Shown in pieces: positions 33,396 through 39,909 of a stretch of 46,068 bases of DNA. This DNA is from Rhodothermales bacterium. Lineage in GTDB: Bacteria > Bacteroidota > Rhodothermia > Rhodothermales > Bin80. A program made the position numbers and the translations under genes. Every line of letters starts with the position of its first letter. Position 1 is the stretch's first letter. The DNA is taken from contig JANQES010000128.1 of assembly GCA_028278205.1 (NCBI GenBank), positions 1-46,068 on the forward strand, written 5' to 3'. Below the pieces are notes generated by a model. The model made no database searches, was not told where the DNA came from, and saw nothing but the letters and a program-made list of their open reading frames with translations.

Positions 33396-33667
33396 TTCCG
33401 TTTCATCATGTCTGCATAGCCGCGCGGCGACGACCGCCACCGACTTGCCGGCACGGCAGCCCTCGCGCGCGCGTGCATTAAGTAGTGAAAGATTGCCGCC
33501 CAAAGCCCTCGGTGCGCCGGATCGAAAAGCCCTCGGCCCATCCGCCGCCTATGCAGACACGATCATTCTGAATAGCGATTTTTAGAAAGGCGCGTTAATC
33601 TGAATCCGCCTCAAAAAAAAGACGACGACCTGCGTCGCCGGGGTTTCCAGGGATTACATCTTGTAAC
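33396..33667 (-). promoter_or_regulatory. Shared promoter module D
   Basis: Left arm TTCCGTTTCATCATGTCTGC... ending CATAG (33396-33419), right arm CTATGCAGACACGATCATTC (33549-33572), palindrome-like ATTACATCTTGTAAC (33653-33667). The spacing from right arm to palindrome is 81 bp (69-71 bp in A-C). The outer palindrome lies inside the 3' end of the gene at 33595-34713. Confidence 0.65.
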
Positions 33668-34713
33668 GGACACGGGGTATTTCCCCCCTTTCCGGGTGAC
33701 TTTGGAGGTAGTTTTCGGATCGTTTTTTCCACAGGTTTCGGTACCCAAAACCTGAACAGCCTCTTATCTCTGCCCACAAAGACAGGAACCCGTCCGGCAA
33801 TCCACAGCGCTTTACGGATCCGGCGTAACAGGAAGTTCCGGTTCAGCGCGACGCTCCGGCGTTCGCGGGGCGGCTGCGCCGGGCTGTTTCGGACGGCGCG
33901 GATGCAGAGTTGGGCCACCAGCTCGGTAGCCGTGGCGGCGCTCTGCATCTGGGCAAAATTGAGCGAGGCCGGCTCGACGCGGGCCTGCCTGAAGACCTGC
34001 GCGATGCCTTCGTCGCTCAGCCGCATGCCGGCCTTGAGGAAGTCGAGGCTCGGCCCGCGATGACGCGCCGAGGGCGCCCGGCTGTGCTTGCACCAGAAGT
34101 GGCTGATGACGTGGAATACATGCCCGCGCTCCCAGTCGAAACTGACGCCGACCGCCGGTGTCCGGTAGCGCCGCAACAGGTCGTGGCTGGCCGCTTCGAT
34201 GCGGACGCGCCCGGCATCGAGCACCTCGATGGGATGGCTGCTCCCCTCGATCCACCACTGCGGGTCGGCCCCTGACACGACGACTTCGTCCCACAGGCTG
34301 TCCAGGACCGGCTCTACCGAGATCACCTCATCGCCCGTGCGGCCCCGGGCCGAGCGGACGGTGTTGGGAAAAGCCTTCTCGACGATCAGCTCCAGCGCCC
34401 AATCCGACGAGACCAGCCAGCCGCCCCCGGCTACGTAGGCCGCCAGGGTTGGAATCAGCCGCTGCCGGTAGCCGCGCGAGCAGTTAACAAAAGCGATCCG
34501 CGAAGCCCGCAGCCCGCGCTTCCCCGGGTTGATCCGGAACGGCACGTTCAACAGCTTGAGGATCTTCTCTACCCGGTCGTAACTGCCTGCGTAGACGGCT
34601 ACCTGGCTGCGCCGGATGCCGTCGAGCACGCGCAGATCCTCCGGATGCTGCTCGGCCAGACGCTGCCGGACGGCCCGCGCCGCCACGGCATAGGCTTGCT
34701 TCATCACTGACAT
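33595..34713 (-). CDS. Amidotransferase-like-fold protein in the TROVE gene cluster
   Basis: A 372-aa protein I cannot name. Residues about 30-235 look like a class I glutamine-amidotransferase/ThuA-like fold: QVAVYAGSYDRVEKILKLLNVPFRINP, IAFVNCSRGYRQRLIPTLAAYVAGGGWLVSSDWAL (nucleophile-elbow position occupied by NCS), then HVISHFWCKHS. The C-terminal part (about 280-340) is basic (RNFLLRRIRKALW, FVGRDKRLFRFW). No signal peptide. It is the last gene of the minus-strand run from the TROVE gene and follows the structured RNA at 34861-34984. The start at 34713 has AGAGAAAG upstream. Confidence 0.6.
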   Translation of the reverse strand: MSVMKQAYAVAARAVRQRLAEQHPEDLRVLDGIRRSQVAVYAGSYDRVEKILKLLNVPFRINPGKRGLRASRIAFVNCSRGYRQRLIPTLAAYVAGGGWLVSSDWALELIVEKAFPNTVRSARGRTGDEVISVEPVLDSLWDEVVVSGADPQWWIEGSSHPIEVLDAGRVRIEAASHDLLRRYRTPAVGVSFDWERGHVFHVISHFWCKHSRAPSARHRGPSLDFLKAGMRLSDEGIAQVFRQARVEPASLNFAQMQSAATATELVAQLCIRAVRNSPAQPPRERRSVALNRNFLLRRIRKALWIAGRVPVFVGRDKRLFRFWVPKPVEKTIRKLPPKSPGKGGNTPCPLQDVIPGNPGDAGRRLFFEADSD

Positions 34714-34764
34714 GATTCTTTCTCTGTAATCGCGATCAAATCACCTGGAAGATTTCTAGATGTC

Positions 34765-34850
34765 TGATAGCAAATGAGATAAATGGGCAAATGGGCAAAT
34801 ATTGAGCTTTTTTGCAATTTGCCATTTGCCTTTTGCAATTTGGCCACACA
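34765..34850. repeat. Inverted CAAATGGG-word repeat
   Basis: AAATGGGCAAATGGGCAAAT followed by GCAATTTGCCATTTGCC. It has the same word as 26805-26990 and lies between the RNA cassette and the downstream gene. Confidence 0.7.
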
Positions 34851-34860
34851 AAAGGCCCCT

Positions 34861-34984
34861 CTTCGCGCAAGTCGAGAAAGCGTTCGGGCCGAGCGTTGCT
34901 CAGACCCGTCTCTGTTCTGGCGTTAACAGTGCCATTGCTCGTGAAAGGAGCACGTATGTAAGCTCTCCGCATCAGGGCGCGAAG
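34861..34984 (-). ncRNA. X/Y-bracketed structured RNA in the TROVE cluster
   Basis: On the minus strand the outer ends CTTCGCGC (34977-34984) and GCGCGAAG (34861-34868) are perfectly complementary. Inside them are the same conserved flanks that bracket the permuted tRNAs: CCTGATGCG, GGAGAGC, TTACATAC at the 5' side (X), and GCTTTCTC, CGACTT at the 3' side (Y). The enclosed insert of about 70 nt is not a tRNA: there is no TTCGA T-loop. It does contain a 5-bp hairpin with a 7-nt anticodon-like loop, TGCTC-CTTTCAC-GAGCA, and further small hairpins (CTGTT/AACAG, AGAC/GTCT, GAGC/GCTC). It lies in the same gene run as the Ro60-like protein, so a Y-RNA-like or circular RNA role is plausible. Confidence 0.7.
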
Positions 34985-35054
34985 TGGGATGGATTTAAGC
35001 AGGCAGGAAAAAAGTGAGCGACATTTCCCAACGCCACACGTTGCACACACCTCG

Positions 35055-35108
35055 GCGCCAGTCATCAGTCATCAGGAATTGTTTTTACCGATGACTGATG
35101 ACCAACGC
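35055..35108. repeat. CAGTCATCAGTCATCAG hairpin
   Basis: CCAGTCATCAGTCATCAGG, an 11-nt T-rich centre, then CCGATGACTGATGACC. Short inverted word repeat downstream of the 320-aa protein gene. Confidence 0.75.
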
Positions 35109-35126
35109 CAACGCAGGCTTGCCTGC

Positions 35127-36089
35127 CTACAATTCCAGCAAGAAAAACCGCACGCCGCCTTTTCGTAGTTCCTTTCGAACCCGGCGATGGGCCATCAGGA
35201 AGGACGGCGCGTCGCTGGTCTTGCGAAAGCAAAAACGCCTCGGCAGCCGGGTGTAGATCGACCGGGGCGGTTGGCCGTAGCGCAGGGCTTTGAGCCGGTT
35301 GCCGCCGCCGAACGTGTGAAAGAAGATGCGGCGGATCCCCAGTTCCTCGCGGAGGAACCAGAGCGCAGCCGTCATCATCGCCTCGTCCCAGATGCCGATG
35401 TGCGGCCTCAAGACGGTGTCTACGTATTGATGAAGCCGCCTGACATCGGCGTCCGGCGTGCCCAGGCAGCGCGTCAGGAGCCCCCGGCGCAAGGGGGGCC
35501 GGAGGCGGCCCGGCGCCTGGAGTCTCCATCGCCACCAGAGCGCTCTTCGGATCCAGTCATTTTGAATTTCTTCGATGAGCGCCTCTCCGGCGTCGAGGTC
35601 GATGTCCAGGCGGGCCCACGCCAGGGTCAGTTCTTTGCGCGAGGCCGGGTGGTAGTCCGGCTGAAAAAGATGGCCGTCCTTCGGCTGGATAAGCCGGTAG
35701 TACGGCTGGTTGTGCCGCCCTGCAAAGTTGAGTTGGAGCACGAGGTTTTTGCCGGGGCGCGAGGTCTGGTACCAGCCCTGGTCCCAGTATTCTGACGCCC
35801 CCCAGGTGCCCAACGTCAGCCGGTAAAAGCAGTGCGCCTCCGGGTCGGTCCAGACCGAGCGCAGCGCCTGGCGCGTGAGCCGGCCCTCCGGTAGAGACCG
35901 AACCAGCGGGCGGATCAGCGGCTTGTCGAGCAGCCTGCCGAAAGGCGACTGTTTGATCACACGCATCGGCTTGCCGGCGCCTACGAAGTAGGACAGCAGC
36001 ATCAGCGTGTAGCGGTCCTTGAAGTAAGGGAAGAGCGTCCTCCCCGTCGGTAAGCATGCGATGATTTCGTCGATGTCTGCCTGGTCCAT
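35127..36089 (-). CDS. Unrecognised 320-aa protein in the TROVE gene cluster
   Basis: A soluble, basic, Arg/Trp-rich protein: GRTLFPYFKDRYTLMLLSYFVG at the N-terminus, LQLNFAGRHNQPYYRLIQPKDG in the middle, then ALIEEIQNDWIRRALWW and MTAALWFLREELGIRRIFFHTFGGGNRLKAL near the C-terminus. The EIQNDW followed by a helix and a beta-strand with FHT resembles a GNAT-like or phage-encoded EIQSDW module, but only loosely. Start ATG at 36089 with AGAGG upstream. It lies 258 bp downstream of the TROVE gene on the same strand, so a functional link is inferred from position only. A 60-85-codon frame starting at 36259 (NKLDNHPRGQAPACLYVPPR) overlaps its N-terminus and could be a small leader protein. Confidence 0.6.
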   Translation of the reverse strand: MDQADIDEIIACLPTGRTLFPYFKDRYTLMLLSYFVGAGKPMRVIKQSPFGRLLDKPLIRPLVRSLPEGRLTRQALRSVWTDPEAHCFYRLTLGTWGASEYWDQGWYQTSRPGKNLVLQLNFAGRHNQPYYRLIQPKDGHLFQPDYHPASRKELTLAWARLDIDLDAGEALIEEIQNDWIRRALWWRWRLQAPGRLRPPLRRGLLTRCLGTPDADVRRLHQYVDTVLRPHIGIWDEAMMTAALWFLREELGIRRIFFHTFGGGNRLKALRYGQPPRSIYTRLPRRFCFRKTSDAPSFLMAHRRVRKELRKGGVRFFLLEL

Positions 36090-36267
36090 GACGACAACCT
36101 CTGTGTTTTACATCCACTCGAACCCATCCTCAGGCTAAAGGCACGAAGGCCTCTGCGCGCCGCGAGGACGACGATCGCGTACGTGCCGCGCGGCGGCACA
36201 TACAGGCAGGCCGGGGCCTGACCGCGTGGATGATTATCGAGCTTGTTCATGGTCGTCATGGTTGGAT

Positions 36268-36345
36268 CGTTGAGTGCGGATTTTGGATGGCGGATTGGGT
36301 GCCAAGAAAATCCAATCTGCCATCCGCAACCCGCACTCCCCGATC
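36268..36345. repeat. Inverted GGATTTTGGATGG-word repeat
   Basis: GCGGATTTTGGATGGCGGAT, then the complement AATCCAATCTGCCATCCGC, located between the TROVE gene stop and the next gene. Probably a termination or processing hairpin within the cluster. Confidence 0.7.
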
Positions 36346-36347
36346 AT

Positions 36348-37799
36348 TCAGGCAGCGGCCTTGTCCGGGCGTACCGGCAGCGGCAGGTCGAGGATCTCCA
36401 TCAGGAGTTCGAGCCGCGAAGGCCGCGTCAGCAGCGGAATCAGGTTCGGCAGGGCGTAGTAGTCCCCGGCGAACGTGAACGTCTCGGCAGGCACCTGAAT
36501 CATGCGCAGCCGGTTTTCCAGGTAGGCGCTGGCGTGCCCGACCTTGACGATCAGGACGTTCGGCGCCACCTTCAGATCGCGCTGGTAGGCCTGGTAGACG
36601 TCAGCGAAGAACGGCGAATGGTTCTCCTGTTCGTCCGTCACGATGATCACCTGTTCAACGGCGATCTTCTTCAGGCGCAGCGCTTCGAGGCCGCATCCGA
36701 TACTGGTAGCCCCGCCGGCGCGGATGTGCTTGAAGGCGCGTTCCCACTGGCTGAGATCGGCGCCGGAAGCCTGCACCGGGTAGGGCAGCGTGTCGAAGGC
36801 GAAGACGTGAAGCTCCGCCTCGGCAATGCCCGAAACCAGCGCGGCGATCCGCTTTCCGAGTTCGATAGCCTGGGTCATCGACCCCGACTTGTCTACCAGC
36901 AACGCCGTTGGCCGCGTGATGCGCGCGCCTTGCTTGACCTTGGCGTCGGCCACCTGGGCCAGGCGTTCGGCGGTGCCAGCGTCGAGGTCTACCACATCGG
37001 CAGCCACGCGGGTCTTGAAGGCCGCCACGCGCTTGTCGTGCTGCGCCTGTTCCAGCTTCTCATCGATGAGCGCCTTCACGTCAGGGTGTGCCATCGCCCC
37101 ACGCGCCTTGAGCGACTTGAGGCTGTTGATCACTTCCTGCGGTGTCATCGCGTCGATGAGCGCCACCAGCACCGCCGGCGTGAGCTTCTTGAGCGTACCG
37201 ACGGCTACGGTGTACGGAATCTGGTGCGCCACGATCATCTGCGCCTGATCGACCGGCGTGGCCGCCCTGGCCAGCAGCTTCACCTTGAAGGCGAGGCTGT
37301 CTTCAGGCGGATCATTCTTGAACAGAATGGCATCGGCCCGGACCGACGGCTTGACGTGCAGCCCGGCGTAGAGCCGCTTCATGGCCTTACGCCCGCGCAG
37401 CGCAGCCCGGTCGAAGAAGACCGGGTCGGCCTCGCGGCGGCGCAGGTACTGCCGCACAGCGGTGCGCGCCGAACGCGGCACCTTGCCCTTGTGGCGCTTC
37501 ATGAAGTCGACCACGCGAGCCACCTGGTAGGGCGGCAGTTCTTGCAGCAGGACGAACCCGGCGTCGCGGTGCGCCGGCAGATCGCTCGTCAGCAGGTTGC
37601 CCACGAAGACTTCCTTGTGGTCGCGCACGACCCCGTGGCGTTGGTACCAGACAGCCAGGTGTCCGTAAAACAGAGGGTCCTGCCCGATCATCTGATCGTG
37701 CAACGCGCCGACGTCGCCGAGCTTGCGGTGCGGTGTCGTCAGCAGGCTGTTGAGCATGTCCAGCCGCAGGTCACGTTCAGTGTTCGTCATGCGAGTCAT
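36348..37799 (-). CDS. Ro60/Rsr-like TROVE-vWA RNA-binding protein
   Basis: A 483-aa orthologue-like member of the Ro60 family. Residues about 10-290 are helical HEAT-like repeats matching the TROVE ring (RLDMLNSLLTTPHRK, FYGHLAVWYQRHGVVRDHKE, VPRSARTAVRQYLRRRE, with many Arg/Lys lining). Residues about 295-470 are a von Willebrand A domain with an intact MIDAS: DKSGS (303-307), Thr365 in GGATSIG, Asp389 in VTDEQE. Known Ro proteins bind misfolded RNAs and Y RNAs; bacterial Rsr uses tRNA-like Y RNAs and partners exonucleases. The gene lies directly downstream of a 26-unit tRNA array on the same strand. The start ATG at 37799 has AAAGG upstream. Confidence 0.88.
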   Translation of the reverse strand: MTRMTNTERDLRLDMLNSLLTTPHRKLGDVGALHDQMIGQDPLFYGHLAVWYQRHGVVRDHKEVFVGNLLTSDLPAHRDAGFVLLQELPPYQVARVVDFMKRHKGKVPRSARTAVRQYLRRREADPVFFDRAALRGRKAMKRLYAGLHVKPSVRADAILFKNDPPEDSLAFKVKLLARAATPVDQAQMIVAHQIPYTVAVGTLKKLTPAVLVALIDAMTPQEVINSLKSLKARGAMAHPDVKALIDEKLEQAQHDKRVAAFKTRVAADVVDLDAGTAERLAQVADAKVKQGARITRPTALLVDKSGSMTQAIELGKRIAALVSGIAEAELHVFAFDTLPYPVQASGADLSQWERAFKHIRAGGATSIGCGLEALRLKKIAVEQVIIVTDEQENHSPFFADVYQAYQRDLKVAPNVLIVKVGHASAYLENRLRMIQVPAETFTFAGDYYALPNLIPLLTRPSRLELLMEILDLPLPVRPDKAAA

Positions 37800-37842
37800 G
37801 ATACTTACCTTTTCTGGATTGTATCTGATTAAAAATTAAAGA

Positions 37843-37971
37843 TTAAACGATATGATCCAGCAAGACATCGATGTCTCGGTGCATCCAAAACCGTTCGACC
37901 GCCGTCAGGGCGGTGTTGTCGAAGAGCGCTCCGATAGAAGACCAGAGCCGCTGTAGGATCGAGATATCCAT
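37843..37971 (-). CDS. Possible 42-aa small protein between tRNA array and TROVE gene
   Basis: ATG at 37971 reads MDISILQRLWSSIGALFDNT followed by ALTAVERFWMHRDIDVLLDH and IV, stop at 37843. It is an amphipathic-helix-like composition. It is too short to recognise and the RBS is weak. It is listed because the 240-bp gap between the array and the TROVE gene is otherwise empty apart from a hairpin (38008-38040). Confidence 0.35.
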   Translation of the reverse strand: MDISILQRLWSSIGALFDNTALTAVERFWMHRDIDVLLDHIV

Positions 37972-38007
37972 CGCTCTGAATAGTGGAGAAGCGCTGGGGA
38001 GGCAATC

Positions 38008-38040
38008 CCTTTTCTTTCAGCGCAACGAAAAGGAAAAGGG
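38008..38040. repeat. Hairpin at the 3' end of the tRNA array
   Basis: CCCTTTTCTTT, a short centre, then AAAAGGAAAAGGG. It directly follows the last tRNA (Gln) of the minus-strand array and resembles the internal palindromic spacers; it may end or process the array transcript. Confidence 0.6.
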
Positions 38041-38113
38041 CGGGCTCGGAGGGATTCGAACCCTCGACCTTCTGGTTCAAAGCCAGACGCTCTGCCATCT
38101 GAGCTACGAGCCA
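38041..38113 (-). tRNA. tRNA-Gln (TTG)
   Basis: Anticodon loop CTTTGAA, T-arm GAGGG-TTCGAAT-CCCTC. Acceptor 2-7/66-71 pairs; base 1 is T opposite C72, an unpaired first position as expected for Gln-type tRNAs. CCA is not encoded. Confidence 0.9.
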
Positions 38114-38123
38114 GGCGTAGGCG

Positions 38124-38197
38124 TAGGCCTGGAGGGATTCGAACCCCCACCACGCGGATTAAGAATCCGCTGCTCTAGCCAGTTGAGCTACAAGCCT
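38124..38197 (-). tRNA. tRNA-Lys (CTT)
   Basis: Anticodon loop TTCTTAA in a GCGGA/TCCGC stem; acceptor AGGCTTG/CAGGCCT pairs with one T-G; T-loop TTCGAAT. CCA is not encoded. Confidence 0.92.
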
Positions 38198-38198
38198 A

Positions 38199-38226
38199 TT
38201 TTTCTTTTGGCTAGCCAAAAGAAAAA
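38199..38226. repeat. Palindromic tRNA spacer 1
   Basis: A perfect 28-bp palindrome: TTTTTCTTTTGGC-TA-GCCAAAAGAAAAA, with the half-site TTTTTCTTTTGGC. It lies between tRNA-Lys and tRNA-Tyr. Four more copies follow in the array. Confidence 0.9.
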
Positions 38227-38227
38227 G

Positions 38228-38324
38228 TGAGGGACGAAGGAATCGAACCATCCGCCCGGTCCACCCTTCTTGTTGATAACGGGCAAGTGGGTTACAGCCA
38301 CCCGAAGGGAACGCCCCCCAGTCA
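38228..38324 (-). tRNA. tRNA-Tyr (GTA), irregular 5' part
   Basis: Anticodon loop CTGTAAC in GGTGG/CCACT, long variable arm with GCCCG/CGGGC stem, T-loop TTCGATT, 3' acceptor GTCCCTC. The expected 5' acceptor GAGGGAC is not found. The sequence before the body ends in GACATAC, like the ATACATAC that precedes the 3' halves of the permuted tRNAs. It is either degenerate or an additional rearranged gene. Confidence 0.6.
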
Positions 38325-38349
38325 GTATGTCATTCCCCTTTCGCGAAAG

Positions 38350-38423
38350 AGCCGACGACTGGATTCGCACCAGCATCATCCGGTTTACAAGACCGGCGCC
38401 TTTCTAAGTCGAGCCACGTCGGC
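38350..38423 (-). tRNA. tRNA-Thr (TGT), unusual T-loop
   Basis: Acceptor GCCGACG/CGTCGGC is perfect; anticodon loop CTTGTAA. The T-loop reads TGCGAAT, so T55 (normally pseudouridine) is G, and the D stem is weak. Confidence 0.8.
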
Positions 38424-38442
38424 ATCGCATCATTCTGCGGAG

Positions 38443-38514
38443 CAGCCCGACCAGGATTCGAACCCGGAACACTGCGTTCGAAGCGCAGCATGATGTCCCT
38501 TTCACCATCGAGCT
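38443..38514 (-). tRNA. tRNA-Arg (TCG)
   Basis: Acceptor AGCTCGA/TCGGGCT pairs with one wobble; anticodon loop CTTCGAA in CTGCG/CGCAG; T-loop TTCGAAT. Confidence 0.88.
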
Positions 38515-38540
38515 GTAGAAAACGCCACCGTCTCAAAGAG

Positions 38541-38625
38541 CGGAGAGTGAGGGAGTCGAACCCCCAAGGCCGCGAGGCTCGCCTGTTTTCAAGACAGGTT
38601 CCGTCGCCCATCGGATTGACTCTCC
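38541..38625 (-). tRNA. tRNA-Ser (TGA)
   Basis: Type II tRNA with long variable arm; anticodon loop CTTGAAA in CCTGT/ACAGG; acceptor GGAGAGT/ACTCTCC; G73. This is canonical for serine. Confidence 0.93.
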
Positions 38626-38626
38626 G

Positions 38627-38654
38627 TTTTTCTTTTGGCAAGCCAAAAGAAAAA
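38627..38654. repeat. Palindromic tRNA spacer 2
   Basis: TTTTTCTTTTGGC-AA-GCCAAAAGAAAAA, identical arms to spacer 1, between tRNA-Ser and tRNA-Met. Confidence 0.9.
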
Positions 38655-38663
38655 TGTTTGTTG

Positions 38664-38735
38664 TCGCGGCTCCCGGAGTCGAACCGGGGTCTCTGGCGTA
38701 TGAAACCAGCGTCCTAGCCTCTGGACCAAGCCGCA
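38664..38735 (-). tRNA. tRNA-Met (CAT)
   Basis: Anticodon loop TTCATAC, acceptor TGCGGCT/AGCCGCG with T-G at 1-72. Elongator Met or Ile2 cannot be separated from sequence; it lacks the three-GC-pair anticodon stem of initiators. Confidence 0.85.
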
Positions 38736-38742
38736 TCGTATG

Positions 38743-38814
38743 CTGCGCCGGTAGGATTCGAACCTACACCTTTGCGCTTAACAGGCGCACGCTCTGCCGT
38801 TGAGCTACAGCGCA
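38743..38814 (-). tRNA. tRNA-Asn (GTT)
   Basis: Anticodon loop CTGTTAA in TGCGC/GCGCA; acceptor TGCGCTG/CGGCGCA; T-loop TTCGAAT; D arm GCTC/GAGC. Confidence 0.93.
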
Positions 38815-38819
38815 GGGTT

Positions 38820-38890
38820 GGTGACCGGTGGGAGTCGAACCCACACAGCCTGAGCCACAATCAGGCGCTCTGCCGTTGAGCTACGGCCAC
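38820..38890 (-). tRNA. tRNA-His (GTG)
   Basis: Anticodon loop TTGTGGC in CCTGA/TCAGG; acceptor GTGGCCG/CGGTCAC; C73 as required for His. The base before G1 in the gene is T, so the usual encoded G-1 is missing. Confidence 0.9.
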
Positions 38891-38892
38891 AG

Positions 38893-38965
38893 TTGGGGCG
38901 GCAGGAGTCGAACCCGCGGCCTTCTGGGTGTAAACCAGTTGCTCTGCCTTCTGAGCTTCGCCCCA
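38893..38965 (-). tRNA. tRNA-Val (TAC), A at position 8
   Basis: Acceptor TGGGGCG/CGCCCCA perfect; anticodon loop TTTACAC. Position 8 is A instead of the nearly universal T. Confidence 0.88.
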
Positions 38966-38984
38966 ATATTCAGGTTGTCGGTCG

Positions 38985-39055
38985 AGACGGCGACAGGAGT
39001 CGAACCTGCATCGCCAGGGTTGCAGCCTGGTGCCTTGCCTTTCGGCCACGCCGCC
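38985..39055 (-). tRNA. tRNA-Cys (GCA)
   Basis: Acceptor GGCGGCG/CGCCGTC; anticodon loop CTGCAAC in CCAGG/CCTGG; T73 as expected for Cys; T-loop TTCGACT. Confidence 0.92.
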
Positions 39056-39256
39056 CTAATGCAGCTTCAAGCGGTCAGTTGTGCCATTCCGATGAGGCAT
39101 AGCCTCGGAAGACGGTGTCGCACCGGAGGGCGGGGGGCGAAGGGCGAAATCAGACAATCGCTCTTCGCCCCTCGCTCTTCGCCTCTCCGAACGAGACGTC
39201 TCTCGAAGTCGCCCTGCACACGGATGGCTTGAGCCTGCACTTAGAAGCTTGTCGGG
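39056..39256. other. 201-bp tRNA-free gap in the array
   Basis: It contains a low-complexity hairpin (GGGCGAAGGGCGAAAT against CGCTCTTCGCCCCTCGC, 39130-39186) and two small palindromes (CCGATGAGGC-AT-AGCCTCGG; GGTGTCGCACC). I see no tRNA body and no X/Y flank with confidence. Confidence 0.6.
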
Positions 39257-39330
39257 CCGGGTTGACAGGATTCGAACCTGTTGCCTTCCGGATCGCAACC
39301 GGATGCTCTGTCCCGCTGAGCTACAACCCG
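39257..39330 (-). tRNA. tRNA-Arg (GCG), rare anticodon
   Basis: Acceptor CGGGTTG/CAACCCG perfect; anticodon loop TTGCGAT in TCCGG/CCGGA; canonical D and T arms. GCG is very rare in bacteria, which normally use ACG (inosine) for CGN codons. Confidence 0.88.
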
Positions 39331-39339
39331 TCTTTGTTG

Positions 39340-39411
39340 CTGGACCGGGTGGGATCGAACCACCGACGCGTAGGGCTTCAGCCTACCGCTCTACCGCTGA
39401 GCTACGGTCCC
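39340..39411 (-). tRNA. tRNA-Phe (GAA)
   Basis: Anticodon loop CTGAAGC in GTAGG/CCTAC; acceptor GGGACCG/CGGTCCA with a G1-A72 mismatch; T-loop TTCGATC. Confidence 0.88.
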
Positions 39412-39431
39412 GTGTGTCTCGTTGTGTGTGG

Positions 39432-39504
39432 CACGTCCGGCAGGACTCGAACCTGCATCCGGCGGGTTTGGAAGCCGCTGCTCGGCCTGTTGAGCTTCGG
39501 ACGT
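39432..39504 (-). tRNA. tRNA-Trp (CCA), A at position 8
   Basis: Acceptor ACGTCCG/CGGACGT perfect; anticodon loop TTCCAAA; G73. Position 8 is A; the last anticodon-stem pair is C-C. Confidence 0.85.
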
Positions 39505-39528
39505 AAAAAGGCGGCCCGAGGGCCACAG

Positions 39529-39602
39529 TGGAACGAGAGGGATTCGAACCCTCAGCCTTCTGCGTGCAAAACAGACGCTCTTCCGATTAGAGCTATCGTC
39601 CC
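39529..39602 (-). tRNA. tRNA-Ala (TGC)
   Basis: Acceptor GGGACGA/TCGTTCC: pair 3-70 is G-T, the alanine identity element. Anticodon loop TTTGCAC; A73. Confidence 0.93.
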
Positions 39603-39604
39603 GG

Positions 39605-39634
39605 TTTTTTCTTTTGGACGATCCAAAAGAAAAA
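39605..39634. repeat. Palindromic tRNA spacer 3
   Basis: TTTTTCTTTTGG-ACGAT-CCAAAAGAAAAA; same arms, altered centre, between tRNA-Ala and tRNA-Gly. Confidence 0.88.
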
Positions 39635-39637
39635 CAG

Positions 39638-39709
39638 AGCACCCGGCGAGAGTCGAACTCGCATCGCCTGGTTGGAAGCCAGGCATTCTAGCCGTTGAAA
39701 TACGGATGC
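39638..39709 (-). tRNA. tRNA-Gly (TCC)
   Basis: Acceptor GCATCCG/CGGGTGC; anticodon loop CTTCCAA in CCTGG/CCAGG; T-loop TTCGACT; D stem TTTC/GAAT is weak. Confidence 0.9.
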
Positions 39710-39727
39710 TGGGTATGTCAAAGGGTG

Positions 39728-39800
39728 TCTGGAAGGCAGGACTCGAACCTGCATCCGCCGGCTCCCAAAACCGGTGCGCAGCCAGTTGCGCCTCTTCCAG
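39728..39800 (-). tRNA. tRNA-Pro (TGG), A at position 8
   Basis: Acceptor CTGGAAG/CTTCCAG; anticodon loop TTTGGGA in CCGGT/GCCGG; A73. Position 8 is A. Proline tRNAs usually begin with C1-G72, which holds here. Confidence 0.88.
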
Positions 39801-39801
39801 A

Positions 39802-39830
39802 TTTTTTCTTCTGGCTCCCCCAAAGAAAAA
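39802..39830. repeat. Palindromic tRNA spacer 4 (degenerate)
   Basis: TTTTTTCTTCTGGC-TCC-CCCAAAGAAAAA, a drifted copy of the spacer palindrome between tRNA-Pro and tRNA-Ile. Confidence 0.75.
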
Positions 39831-39831
39831 G

Positions 39832-39906
39832 TTGGGACGGCAGGACTCGAACCTGCGGCCTTCCGCGTATCAGACGGATGCTCTCGACCACCTGAGCTAC
39901 GTCCCA
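39832..39906 (-). tRNA. tRNA-Ile (GAT)
   Basis: Acceptor TGGGACG/CGTCCCA perfect; anticodon loop CTGATAC in TCCGT/GCGGA; T-loop TTCGAGT; A73. Confidence 0.92.
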
Positions 39907-39909
39907 ATC

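Noticed and set aside
26573..33667. Insertion sequences or MITEs at the four inverted-arm modules
   Set aside because: Arms are short, interiors are unrelated, no target-site duplications or transposase are seen, and the modules always occupy the promoter side of a gene.
37829..38098. 89-codon minus-strand ORF at the end of the array
   Set aside because: Most of it reads through tRNA-Gln; the shorter 42-codon frame at 37843-37971 is the only plausible protein there and is itself weak.
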